Below, piece by piece: positions 46,141 to 56,588 of a stretch of DNA of 64,000 nucleotides (position 1 is its first letter; each line of letters starts with the position of its first letter). The position numbers and the translations under genes were made by a program. The notes below the pieces were generated by a model. It had not been told where the DNA came from and ran no database searches. It saw nothing but the letters and a program-made list of their open reading frames with translations. Source of the stretch: Scolanthus callimorphus (Eukaryota; Cnidaria; Anthozoa; Actiniaria; Edwardsiidae); contig CM066912.1 in assembly GCA_033964015.1 (NCBI GenBank), forward strand, positions 16,403,399 to 16,467,398, in the 5' to 3' direction.

Positions 46141-46369
46141 ATGTCCAGTATAATCATTATTCCCTTGAAACTACTAAATTGTTTCACAAAATTACTGTTT
46201 TCACTCTTTATAGAACACAAACACCCGCATATAAGAACCTAGAATGTTAGCTTAAACAAGTGCTAATGTGAACTGAAAGTACAGAAAACGTGGTTTATAA
46301 GCAACAAGCCTAATAGGTTGTTAAAATCCAGGTTCTTATATGCGGTGATTACTGTAGTTAACGCCACTT

Positions 46370-46712
46370 ATTTAGAGGTTCGAATGGCTAAGAATTTCCT
46401 AGCCATTTGTACGAGGTTCAAATGGCTAAGAATTTCCTAGCCATTTGTTCGAGGTTCAAATAGCTAAGAATTTCCTAGCCATTTGTTCGAGGTTCAAATG
46501 GCTAAGAATTTCCTAGCCATTTGTTCGAGGTTCAAATGGCTAAGAATTTCCTAGCCATTTGTTCGCGGTTCAAATGGCTAAGAATGTCCTAGCCATTTGT
46601 TCGAGATTCAAATGGCTAAGAATTTCCTAGCCATTTGTTCGAGGTTCAAATGGCTAATAATTTCCTAGCCATTTGTTGGAGGTTCAAATGGCTATGAATT
46701 TCCTAGCATATT
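46370..46712. repeat. Right subterminal word array (GGCTAAGAATTTCCTAGCC)
   Basis: Eight units of about 41 bp: GGCTAAGAATTTCCTAGCC followed by ATTTGTTCGAGGTTCAAAT. This is the inverse of the array at 37905-38180. The units here are more regular than those on the left. Confidence 0.93.
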
Positions 46713-47057
46713 TTTCGGGCTTAAACGCGTAGTAGTTTTAAACACAAGAAAAGTTGATATGTATAGTGTTTCATACTAGAGTTTTTCGTGTTCAGAAGAA
46801 TAATACTTTTTACAACACAGTTTTTGCGATTGATTTTGAGGTCAGAGGAAATAATTAATATTACAATAAAGACTTAAATGAAATTGCTGTGTTCTGTGTA
46901 AAATGCGTGTTTTTCAACATCGGGTAATGGTCATGTATTTAGAACGATGTTCCGACATAGCGCCAACAAATAGAAGGGTCCGTTGTTGATTTATATTATT
47001 GCTCTGAATAAGTTTCGAGATTTAGAGTTGTGTGATGGCTTGACTCCATTTTTTGAG

Positions 47058-47089
47058 TTTTGGAAAACCTCAAACTAGTTTGGAACGCG
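47058..47089 (-). repeat. Right 32-bp terminal inverted repeat
   Basis: Exact inverse of 37654-37685, ending TTTGGAACGCG. Confidence 0.9.
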
Positions 47090-47169
47090 TTGACACCTTA
47101 CAGCTTGTAAGTTGACCCATATTAAACTAGGTTTTATTTACAATTCTGGGGCGTTGGTTTTTGCCCCAG

Positions 47170-47889
47170 TCCCACTATTACGTGTGGTGTATAAACCCAA
47201 GGCCGGCCAAACCCAAGCGCACTGCCGTTGTTTTCGTTAACAGTGTACAACCGCTTCACAGCCATGGGTCTCTCACGAACTACCCGTGCTTTTGTGCAGA
47301 CCGAGACACGTTGTCTATTTATCGCAGCTCTAACAGCGACGAATTTGTCATTTGTACAAGACGAAGCTGTGGATATTTCTCCCCAACCTCAAAGTTTCCA
47401 CAGTATAGTGACGCATTCACCGGGAAGGTGCATCAGATGTACAAAACAAAGAAAGGGGCTCTTTGTCAGCACCAAGAACCAGCCTCACTCTGGCTCTCGA
47501 ATAGTGAGAAAAACCCAGGAAGGATGTTCTTCAGCTGTGGGCAAAGGGACTCCAAGTGTCAGTTCTTCCAGTGGGCGGACCAGTACCCAAGTAAAAAAAC
47601 ACGAGGTTACTGGGAACAAGGAAGAAAGGAAGACAAGTCCACCTGGACCGGAGAAGATGGACAAGACGGACAGGAGACGCTAGAAGTTATACCACAACCA
47701 CCATCACAAGAAGGGGCGTTAGCATTCCCACCACACATGCATATCAACAGTAAACCTGGTACTTCAGCTGCACCAGCAGCCAAACCTGCAAAAAAAAAAG
47801 GCAAAAAGAGAGAAAGTGAGGAGATTGATGTCCTAGACTTTCTGAAACCTTATCCCCCCATGAAGAAAAAAGCCTCAGTGATACAGTGA
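47170..47889 (+). CDS. Terminal exon encoding a GRF-type zinc finger protein
   Basis: The open frame follows a good acceptor (GGTTTTTGCCCCAG) at 47169 and has no early ATG, so it is best read as the last exon of a spliced gene, about 239 aa. A first Cys-rich part (CFCADR to SCGYF, residues about 43-70) is followed by a GRF finger: CQHQEPASLWLS, NPGRMFFSCG and CQFFQWAD near residues 95-140. GRF fingers bind single-stranded nucleic acid in TOP3A, APE2 and NEIL3. The C-terminus is Pro/Ala-rich with a basic, nuclear-signal-like KKKGKKR. An AATAAA lies at 48064. Earlier exons are not visible, and the composite's right end lies only 80 bp upstream, so the insertion probably sits in the preceding intron. 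Confidence 0.65.
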   Translation, partial: SHYYVWCINPRPAKPKRTAVVFVNSVQPLHSHGSLTNYPCFCADRDTLSIYRSSNSDEFVICTRRSCGYFSPTSKFPQYSDAFTGKVHQMYKTKKGALCQHQEPASLWLSNSEKNPGRMFFSCGQRDSKCQFFQWADQYPSKKTRGYWEQGRKEDKSTWTGEDGQDGQETLEVIPQPPSQEGALAFPPHMHINSKPGTSAAPAAKPAKKKGKKRESEEIDVLDFLKPYPPMKKKASVIQ

Positions 47890-48063
47890 AAGAAAAAAAA
47901 CAAACGACTTAGACAATCATTGTGTGGTTTAAAAGAAACAGAAAATGATATTACTGGGTTGTGGATTGTGGACTAAGGATCTTATAAACAAGGACATTTT
48001 GTTCCATAAACGTAGATGAAACCTAGATGAGACCTTGGGATGTATTTAATAGGTAGCATAGTC

Positions 48064-48069
48064 AATAAA
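48064..48069 (+). promoter_or_regulatory. Polyadenylation signal AATAAA
   Basis: AATAAA about 175 bp after the stop codon of the GRF-finger exon, followed by a T-rich stretch. The rest of 48085-48453 has a short (TG)n run at 48110-48128 and no gene. Confidence 0.55.
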
Positions 48070-48453
48070 CCTGTTTTATTTTAAAAATGAGTGGTGATAA
48101 TTGTGTCTTATGTGTGTGTGTGTGTGTGACTAGTAAAAAAAGTCTCCCGCTCCTCTTAGTATCTCCTACAATAATAATAAATTCGATCAAGATTGTTCTA
48201 TTCTGGGGTGCAATAGGCGTAAAGTTACGCTTTTCTGTGCTTCTTTAAAACATAAATAACAAACGATTCTTTCGTTGATCGAACGCTCTTTGGAAAGTCG
48301 ACAAACAAAGCCATAGAGAGTGATGTACCTTTACCGCCCACGTTTTCATTAAAACTTTAATATATCCAAACGTCTATCATGTATCCCTACCAGTTCTATT
48401 TTTGGTAGCATCTTAGTACAACACACCCAAACACTGATGACCCCATTTCATAA

Positions 48454-51400
48454 TTGCGACGCAATGAAGGTGCGCCATCACCCCCTTCTGCGTCTCGATT
48501 AAAACAAAAGAAAAAGAAAATTTTTAAGCAAAGAAAGATCGCATTTAAATACCTGAAACGATCGGGTAAAGAATTGAAAAAAAGAAAACCTAATTGGAAC
48601 AAAATCGTCAGGTTGCAGACGTTGGCTACGAATATTCTAAAAGAAACTATAAAGCTTTCCCTTGACGATGAAAGTCGAAATGAAGAGCCACGTGGGGAAG
48701 TACAAGAAACTTCACAGTTGAATACGGGAATTGACCAAAATCAGCACGACCGTGATCGGCATTCAAGCTCGAACGAGTCTAGCCAAGAGATCCATCTTAA
48801 CCAACGTGGCAGTGATGGGGGTGGTAGCTTTACTGAACAATCAAACAGTTTAAATTATAGTTTAAAGAAAATATCCGAACGAGATGTAAAGAAGTATGGC
48901 GCTTACAATTGTGCATACTCTGCTAAGGTGAGTCTAAATGACCAAACACAAAGCAGCGATTTGTTGATCGATAGCACTGAAGCCGTGGAAAATATAATAG
49001 CTCGTATTATAAACGAAGTCAAGCAAAAATGTAGCCTCGATAACGAGAAAGATAAAATGAGAGTTATGATCAGCTCAAAATGTTCCATAAACCGTTAAGC
49101 ACAAAGTTAGTTTCCGTTAAAGTGCAGACCCCAGCGTTAATTTTGACCGAAATTGAAAAAGTCTTGCAATCCGATGAAAGTATACCTCTGGACCAAAGCT
49201 TCACGGTTGATGTTGTTGCATTAAAAATGCCCAGTCGCGTCGGTGCAGGGAGAAGGAAGGGGATCAAGGTCCTAAATTACGGAAAACACTGTAAGATGAA
49301 AAAAACTATCATAACGATATGCAACGATGACCAACTTTGCGCAGCGCGAGCTATTGTCACAGGCATGGAGCTTCACGTCAAAAGTGCAAAACTAAAACAA
49401 ATTTGCATTGGTAAACCGATTCAAAAACGGCTTGCTGTAGCCTTGCATAGGAAAGCAAAAGTACCCCTTGGCCCTTGTTCTTTGGAGGACATCAACTCCT
49501 TTCAGAATGTGTTGCCTGAGTACCAAATTTTAGTAATCGATTTTGGTCTTAATAACAGCATAGTGTATTCAGGTCCTGAAAGGGATAAAAAGGTTATCCT
49601 TTATAACAGCGATGGCAATTTTAACGTCGTAAAGCCTGACAAGCTTCATAGTCTCATTGGTAAATTGTTTCACTGCAAAAAATGTAAGCTGTTCTACAAT
49701 AACTATTTCAATCATCCCTGTAATAACGCTTGCAAAGTCTGTTATACAAAATCCTGTAAGAAACCTGTAGGTGCTGCGGTTATAGAATGCGATACATGTC
49801 ACAAATTTTGCAACTCACAGGCTTGTTTTGATGCACACAAGAAAAACATCACAAAAAAGGCCAAACGTATCTGTCTCGGTGTGAAAAAAGTTTTCGCTGC
49901 ACACAATGTAATGATGTGATTGACACTAAAAGAAGAGACATCCATCTTTGTGGTGAGTTCGTGTGTTGGAATTGTAAGGAGTATGTGTTACCAGGGCACT
50001 TGTGCTTTATGCAACGAGACCCTGGTAAACAACCGTCAGAGAACCTTCTGCTCTTTGATTTTGAAACGGATCAAAGCACCAACGAACACGTTCCCAATTT
50101 TGCTGTCTGTCAGAATTTTGAAGGTGAGACAACAGTGTTTGAAGGTTATACCACAATTGATGATTTTTGTTCGTTCTTGATTAACGAAAGGCATCGCAAT
50201 TTCACGGCGCTGGCGCACAACTCGAGCAGGTTTGATAGTTGTTTTATCCTTGCTTATATTTTGGAGAAAATGCCAACACTGGACATAAGAATCATTCGCA
50301 ACGGACAAAGGATCATGCAGATTTTTATCCAAGACTTTGGAATACGGATAATTGATAGCTTAAATTTCTTTCAGTTACCACTTCGTAAACTGCCAAAAGC
50401 GTTTGGACTTGATGAAACAAATTTACGCAAGGGTGACTTTCCCCATCTTTTCAACACCAGAGAAAACTTTGAGAACAACATTGCGGAGTCATTCCTGATT
50501 TGCAGTTTTATTCTCCGGATGAATTGTCAGAGGGGAACGCACCAAGCTTACTCAGTGGCATACAGAAATGAGAGAATCAAACTATGTGTTTAATTTCAGA
50601 GAATCTCTGCGTAGCTATTGTATTCAGGACACGAGAATACTAAGATTAGCATCCTTGAGATTTCGCTCGATTTTTCTTGACGAGACCGGTATTGATTGCT
50701 TTCAATATGTGACGGTGGCTGCAGCCTGTATGGCTTGTTACAAGAAAAACTTTCTCAAAGAACGTACTATTGCTATCATACCCCCGAATCTATACAGGAA
50801 TAAGAAACAGCTGTATTCAGCAAAATCAATCAAATGGTTAGAGTTTCTCAGCATTAAAATCAGCAGTAGAATCCAACATGCTAAAAAAGGATGGTGAACA
50901 TGTGATTACTGACCCAACCACGGGAAGAAAATACTATCCAGACGGATTTTTGAAAGAGAGTTCCTACTTTGAAGAAAATAATGACATCTGCTTCGAGTTT
51001 TTGGGGTGCTCCCATCATTCATGCCCTAAGTGCTTCCCTTTAGACGCCCCAAACGTCCACAAGACTAGTAAGTTGAACAGACAAATATACAGAGAAACAA
51101 CTGAACGACTTAAACGTTTGGAAGAGCTAGGCTACAAAGTGTTTTTCATTTGGGAATGCGAGTTTGACCAACTATGTAAAACGGACGAATACAAGCAATT
51201 TGAGACATCTTTTCAACACGTGACCCCTCTAGACCCAAGAGATAGTTTCTTTGTTGGAAGATGTAATGGTTTTCGTCTCTATCACAAATTTAGCGAGGGT
51301 GAGAAAGGCTTCTATTCCGATATGAATTCGTTATACCCTTTTGTTATTAAGAATAAACTTGTTCCGATTTTGCACCCTGTTTTAATAACTAGCGACTTCA

Positions 51401-52910
51401 GGGATATCAGAACTTATCACGGAATCGTAAAATGTAAAGTAGTTGCTCCAAAACATCTGTATTTGGGCATACTTCCGGTCCGTGTCAATGATAAGCTGAT
51501 GTTTCCCCTTTGTGTTAAGTGTGCCGAGGAGAAAAAGGAGCGATGTACCCATACAGCTAGTGAAAGAGCTTTCTGGGGAACCTGGGCTACACCTGAGCTT
51601 TTTTCGCCTTGGATCAAGGGTATATTCTCATTCAAACAAAAGAAATATGGAATTTTGAAGAATCATCTGATCAACTTTTCAAAGAGTATGTTAACACTTT
51701 TTTAAGAACAAAACAAGAAAGTTCAGGCTATCCTACATGGGTTAACACAGATGAACAAAAACAGGCATACATCGATGAATACCATAGACATGAAGGGGTT
51801 CTCCTCAGACAGAATCCAGGGTTGAGGTCCATTTCTAAATTATGTCTTAATTCACTCTGGGGGCGATTTGCTATGCGAACAAATAGACCTGAATCTGAGT
51901 TTGTTTTTGAGCCAAAGCGATTTTTTGAGCTGATCAACTCGTCAGAAGATGTTATACATGACTTATTTCTTTTAAACCAAAATGTAGCTGAGGTAGTTTA
52001 CTCTAAAAAGAAGGAGTTTGAAAAACAAAGTAATTCGGTTAATCTGTTTGTTGCCATCTTTACAACAGCTCATGCTAGGCTAGAACTTTTAAAGCACATT
52101 ATTCCCTTATGTCCTAGTCAGGAGGAAGTTAGTCAGGGGGGGGTAAACAAGGCACGCTTAGTCTATATGACACCGACAGTCTGATTTACATAAGTAGAGA
52201 AAGTGATAGCTACCACCCACAACTGTCAGACTACCTTGGAGGGCTAACAGATGAACTTTCAAAAACACAAGGTGAAAACACCTACATCAAGGAATTTGTG
52301 TGCACTGGGCCAAAGTCATATGGATATGTGACCAACACCAACGAATGCTGTGCAAAGATCAAGGGGTTTAGACTAAATTCCCAAAAACAGTAGACTATTG
52401 AATGTTGGCAGCATGAAAAGACTAGTTACAAACCTAGATCAAAATGAAAAAATCTGTGTTGTCAATGAAAGGAAAATCACAAGGGAACCTGTGACTCGCC
52501 GTGTAGTCAACAAAAAGAATTTCAAATCCTACCAAGTCGTGTTTTACAAGAGAATTATTGTGGATAATGGTAGAAATTCTATACCCTACGGGTTTTACTG
52601 GGATGAGAGTCGTAGTGTGGCTGAAAACACCACCAGACCCATTGACTGTTCTGCTATTCAAGAACTTCCAGATGAAATGTTTTACACTACTACTAGTAAC
52701 ATTGGTGACAAAACATCTACAACCCAGACACCACTTGGAGAACTTTTCCCGTATGAGAACAACAATCAAATGGATGCAAATGCAGAACAAAGAGGAAGTG
52801 AGAGTGATGGTAATGAGAACATTGATCTGATGCAGACATCAGATGAGTCAGAAAGTGAAGATTCACTTCCCTTACAAAACAGAAATATATTTTGCATATA
52901 TTCTTCATAT
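48454..52910 (+). pseudogene. Protein-primed family B DNA polymerase (Maverick/Polinton type), many frameshifts
   Basis: The polymerase is spread over at least six overlapping frames with shifts near 49080, 49905, 50500, 50845, 51680 and 52140 (a run of eight Gs at 52136-52143) and a stop near 52392. The N-terminal part is basic, then has Cys pairs (CKKCKLFY, CKVCY, CDTCHKFC, about 49670-49810). Exonuclease motifs: FDFETDQ near 50058 and AHNSSRFDS near 50213. Polymerase motifs: SDMNSLYP near 51320 (A), CLNSLWGRF near 51845 (B) and YDTDS at 52166-52180 (C). The class copies linear DNA from a terminal protein. No Polinton integrase, packaging ATPase or capsid gene is visible nearby, so this is a decayed remnant. 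It also resembles polymerases of adintovirus-like elements. No working protein can be made from it. Confidence 0.85.
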
Positions 52911-53080
52911 ATTCTGTTATATGTCACATATATGCTACATATATTTTGCTACTGACATATATTCCACATACATTGGGCCACATATATGAAGCATATATGC
53001 AAAAGGTAGGCTGAGATTTATAATGGGGGCATATATATGTCACTTATAGAAAACATATATGTCAGATGTAGGAAGATTTC
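52885..53080. repeat. Word-repeat patch (CATATATG / ATATATTC words)
   Basis: Irregularly spaced ACATATAT, CATATATGC and TGACATATATTCC variants in both orientations directly after the polymerase remnant. No period and no matching end repeat found. Confidence 0.6.
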
Positions 53081-53270
53081 TATAAGCATAAAAGAATGAA
53101 CGTGAACATGGATGATTATGTGAAAATATTAATGAGTTTTTTTTTTCTAGAAAAAATGAACAAACTGCTTCTCAAATTATTTCTCGAAACTACTTCTATT
53201 TGATATAGTAACATTTTATTCTGGCGTATTATATGATATAATCGCACACATTTTGTTGATTTATTTAAAA

Positions 53271-53600
53271 AAACGGCAAAAAACGAATGATAGTAACGTC
53301 CGACGTTTCGGCGTCATCTTAACGCCATTGTCAAGGCAAAAATACAAATCTAAAGGTAAGGTTCATGCAGAGTTTCTGAATACTAATTGCCTCGTAAATG
53401 AAATGTTGTTCATCAAACAATTAAGACCGATCCTGAACGTGCAATCGGATTCCATCCGGGCGAAAGTCTTTGTCTAATGTGACTATTAGTATTCAGAAAC
53501 TCTGCATGAACCTTACCTTTAGATTTGTATTTTTGCCTTGACAATGGCGTTAAGATGACGCCGAAACGTCGGACGTTACTATCATTCGTTTTTGCCGTTT
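53271..53600 (+). mobile_element. Penelope-like element tail inside a 116-bp inverted repeat
   Basis: The arms at 53271-53387 and 53485-53600 are near-perfect inverse copies. The 97-bp centre encodes the last residues of a Penelope GIY-YIG protein (RPILNVQSDSIRAKVFV, stop at 53477). The right arm holds AAGATGACGCCGAAACGTCG, a degenerate form of the hammerhead-like signature found in Penelope leaders. This family is different from the 9-18 kb array because it ends in the endonuclease domain. Confidence 0.75.
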
Positions 53601-54699
53601 TATGTATATCTAAATCTTTATTGGTTATTTAAAAAAAAAACACGAAATTGCAAGCGCCGGTTTTAACCCCTAAGAAGTACGGTGGTCAATATGCCACCAG
53701 TGTGAACAGATGATTATTATTGTGATGATTATTTCTTTAAACCATTTCTTTTCGCCGTTATTTAAAAATAATTTTCATTTTGTGATTTTTTTAAAAACTA
53801 GATCTGCTAGAATCCTGCGCCGCATTGCAATAAACTAATAAAAAGCTAAAGTAGATGATAAGAGTGATATGCTCGAGCGGAACCTGGGCCGACTTCATCT
53901 CGCATCTGATTGGCTTCCATAAAGGCGCATTCAATTAAATTCGTTATAACGCTTGTGGATCGTATTTCGTTTAAACGTGAACACGGAATCATGGTTGTTG
54001 GAGCTCTCTTGAATACGGCATTATTTCTGGCAAATTTGATGCCCTGAAACACTCAGTTGAACATCGTCCTAGTACATAATTGTTTTCTGGCGTTTTCTGA
54101 GAGTACTACCGATGAAAAGCAATGTATTACTTCTTTGTTAAGGTGAGTAACAGCACGGGGCTATTTGTAACGTCGCGGTCGTCTGTGTTATGCCGATAAA
54201 CTACCACTAGAAGTCGCACTATGGGCCGTAATATTACAAGAAAGAAACCATAATCTTTAAAATGCAGTTCGTTTAAATGTAAGACTGTTTATTTCACTTC
54301 ATTTCAAGCATTGTATTGATCGTATCCCTTCCTGCACGATCTGCGTATATTACTCTCGAACCGGGCGGCTCTGTTACTAGTAATTATAGTCAATGAACTG
54401 AAGCAAACCTTTGTTTACTTACTTTAAACCGGCCTTTTGTCCAATTAAGTTTACTTCTAACATTCAATAGACTAGTAACTAGAAAATTAGTTGCCTTTTG
54501 TCATGTTTATTGGGTATAAGAGTATGCTATATTGTGTCTCGCTATGTGTATTATTGAACTCGCGTTCCGCATGAGCTTAAATTACTTACGCTCGCAAATT
54601 CGATCACTTAAATGAACTTTCTTACCTTTCAACTGTGTTGAATATTCCCCTGGCTAGATTGCAGAATACCCGGCCCATCACTAGATATATTCAAAAATG
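53601..54699. other. Noncoding stretch
   Basis: No gene I can support. A minus-strand frame at 53846-54052 begins after an acceptor-like TTTCAG and could be an isolated exon, but it has no recognisable domain. Confidence 0.35.
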
Positions 54700-54781
54700 T
54701 GTCACCGCAGTCCGCAGTCCGCAGTCACACAGAATAAATTACAAATAATGTATACATTTCCACTACGGACTGCGGTGACAC
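54700..54781. repeat. Short foldback, ends TGTCACCGCAGTCCG (copy 1)
   Basis: An 82-bp hairpin: TGTCACCGCAGTCCG at the left and CGGACTGCGGTGACA at the right, with an AT-rich loop. Flanks TTCAAAAA and TAAAGTGTTTAC also recur at copy 2. Confidence 0.85.
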
Positions 54782-54833
54782 CCAGTAAAGTGTTTACATC
54801 TGTCTTTATATTTATGAATGCATTCAAAAACTC

Positions 54834-54963
54834 TGTCACCGCAGTCCGCAGTCACACAGAATAAATTACAATATATGTATTTCCATGTATTTGTATTTTC
54901 ATATCCTTATTTTCATTTGTATTTTCCATGTATTTTGTATTTTCACTACGGACTGCGGTGACA
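54834..54963. repeat. Short foldback, ends TGTCACCGCAGTCCG (copy 2)
   Basis: The same hairpin with a longer loop (130 bp). The shared flanks show that copies 1 and 2 arose by tandem duplication of a larger unit, not by two insertions. Confidence 0.85.
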
Positions 54964-55374
54964 CTCATTAAAGTGCTTACTTCGGTCTTGAAACACACTT
55001 CTGAGTGTCATGGGAACATATATTTTATACCCTATGTAGAATATATTATTGTCTTGCAACGCACTTTCATTGACAATTAACATAATCCATACGAGGCTCT
55101 GCACTCTTAAACCAAATTTGCTTCTTTCAGAAGAACCTTACGAACACGAGCCCTAAAAACGTAGTAGCGAAAATCTTTTCCACTTATTGAGCAAACTGAA
55201 TCACTTTCGAGTTGGCTTGGAAACGACTGAGATATACAGACCGAGCCCCGATTTTAATTTGTGCAGTTTGTATGACTCTTTGGAATTTTTATTTCTATTT
55301 CTTTATCATTATCTTTTATTAACGCTTTAATTTTACTCCAGAAGCAATGGAGTCGTGACTTTTCAAATGTGGGT

Positions 55375-55390
55375 GGCTCTGAAAAGAGCC
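55375..55390 (-). terminator. Histone-mRNA-type 3' stem-loop
   Basis: On the minus strand GGCTCTTTTCAGAGCC is followed by ACCCA. It has a 6-bp stem and a four-base loop TTTC, matching the metazoan replication-dependent histone stem-loop consensus at every position, with an AAAAAC-type 5' flank. It lies 56 bp after the stop codon of the ISXO2-like transposase gene and on the same strand. In histone genes this element binds SLBP and replaces polyadenylation. A second weaker hairpin (GGCTGGTTTCAGCC) lies between the stop and the stem-loop. Confidence 0.8.
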
Positions 55391-55445
55391 GTTTTTAAGT
55401 GGCTGAAACCAGCCGAATTATTTTCTTGACTGTGCTGCGGGCTGA

Positions 55446-56486
55446 TTACACCTTGTAGAGAGCTTTCACGTCGGCTAGGAACTGCGCGAATAAATCTTCT
55501 CCCTTGTTCATGTATCGCCACATGAATTCAGCCAAGTACGACGAGAAATGGTACTTCCGGATGCCAAACGGGGGAAAGCTGGCCTTGGCTTGACGCCAGT
55601 GTCCTTCTATTTTGTTAGTGTGATCACCATCTGCATTTACGAACTCGTTGGAGTGGTTTACTGTCTTGTGGATGTATCCGTGGTTGGCTAGGTTAATGTA
55701 ACTCTTCCAGCAGTCAAACACAATAAGTGTCCCCTGTTTTATTCTGTCCTGGATTATGGGCAGTAACGTGGCCTCGTCCCTCTTTTCAACAGCAACCATG
55801 AAGCACTTTCTGCTTCCCTCCTCGATGCATCCGAAAACCCATTGTCCTTCTACATGGTGGCCTCTATGGTACTTCCTCTTCCCAAATTTACTCTCGTCTA
55901 TTTGAACTCGTATTCCTTCTCCTCCTAGCTTTTCTCCTCCATTCATCAGCGTCACTTCGCAAATCTCTCGGCAAAAACTGTCCCAGTCAACGGCAGAGTG
56001 AGAGGCCAAACCGAGTTCGTGTTTGATCTGGTCCTGGTCAATATCCTGGCACCACCAGTACGTAAACTTCAGCATTTCTTCCAGGGTCATATTACTGCCC
56101 GCAAACCAGCTGCCCGTCCGTATTGACTTTTCTGTTTTATGCCTTTTGCCGTTCACCCGCTGCCTGCATTCCCACTTGTACCCGTCGGATCGGTCAGAGC
56201 ACGGGACGAACTTCATGCCTGCTTGGCATTGGGGACAATCTTGCGACTTGGCCAGCAGTTCTTTATCCTGCATCCAACGGATGAGCAAGTCCTTGTTCCA
56301 TAACAAGGCGACCAGGTCATCGTACTTCCATTTCCCCCGTCCACTCTCATCGCGGCTGTAGCTACCTTTAGCTGGTGCACACTGCGTCGAAATCTCACGC
56401 TTCTCTGGTTCTGGTAGGGTTTGGCAGCCTCTTGACCGTTTAGCCTTATTGTTTCCAATAGAAACTTGGATTCCTTTCTCATTCAT
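55446..56486 (-). CDS. ISXO2-like (IS1595/Merlin-related) transposase, intact
   Basis: A 346-aa open frame with no breaks. Residues 84-107 form a zinc ribbon (CPQC, then C96 and C107). The core reads IRVQIDESKFG with D197, then LIVFDCWKSY with D258, then DHTNKIEGHWRQAK with N291/E294. This is the ISXO2-like DDE/DDN transposase pattern shared by bacterial IS1595 and eukaryotic Merlin elements. The flanking sequence shows no terminal inverted repeats I can recognise. The stop codon is followed by a histone-type stem-loop, and a TATA-like AGTATATAAC lies about 105 bp upstream of the start codon. Intactness and host-like signals suggest a domesticated or recently active copy. It would bind and cut DNA in the nucleus. 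Confidence 0.85.
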   Translation of the reverse strand: MNEKGIQVSIGNNKAKRSRGCQTLPEPEKREISTQCAPAKGSYSRDESGRGKWKYDDLVALLWNKDLLIRWMQDKELLAKSQDCPQCQAGMKFVPCSDRSDGYKWECRQRVNGKRHKTEKSIRTGSWFAGSNMTLEEMLKFTYWWCQDIDQDQIKHELGLASHSAVDWDSFCREICEVTLMNGGEKLGGEGIRVQIDESKFGKRKYHRGHHVEGQWVFGCIEEGSRKCFMVAVEKRDEATLLPIIQDRIKQGTLIVFDCWKSYINLANHGYIHKTVNHSNEFVNADGDHTNKIEGHWRQAKASFPPFGIRKYHFSSYLAEFMWRYMNKGEDLFAQFLADVKALYKV

Positions 56487-56588
56487 TTTAATAAAAACAA
56501 TTGACGCGAGTCAAGTAAAATTAAAGCAATATAGTGTGCATTTGTCGAAATCGAATACTATAGTGGTACCTTTGCGCGCATTTGTTCG

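Larger units (their letters stand above)
37654..47089. mobile_element. 9.4-kb composite bounded by 32-bp perfect inverted repeats
   Basis: Positions 37654-37685 and 47058-47089 are exact inverse copies (both contain CAAACTAGTTTGAGG). Inside each end, after 200-350 bp of unrelated sequence, lies an array of one palindromic word (37905-38180 and 46370-46712) in inverse orientation. The interior holds two more inverted-repeat elements and pieces of another word family. The flanks share only TT, so the target duplication is uncertain. No complete transposase is present; an exon fragment at 45856-46140 may be what is left. Subterminal repeat arrays are known from EnSpm/CACTA-type elements, where they bind transposase, but the ends here are not CACTA. 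Confidence 0.7.

Noticed and set aside
46370..46712. CRISPR-like array (41-bp palindromic units)
   Set aside because: The units follow each other without unique spacers and have an inverted counterpart 8 kb away; this is a transposon subterminal array.
37654..47089. CACTA/EnSpm assignment for the composite
   Set aside because: The ends do not begin CACTA/CACTG, no 3-bp target duplication is visible and no Tnp2 protein is inside; only the subterminal array is similar.
47228..47683. Second open frame overlapping the GRF exon
   Set aside because: The GRF frame has the zinc finger and the splice acceptor; the overlapping frame shows no motif.
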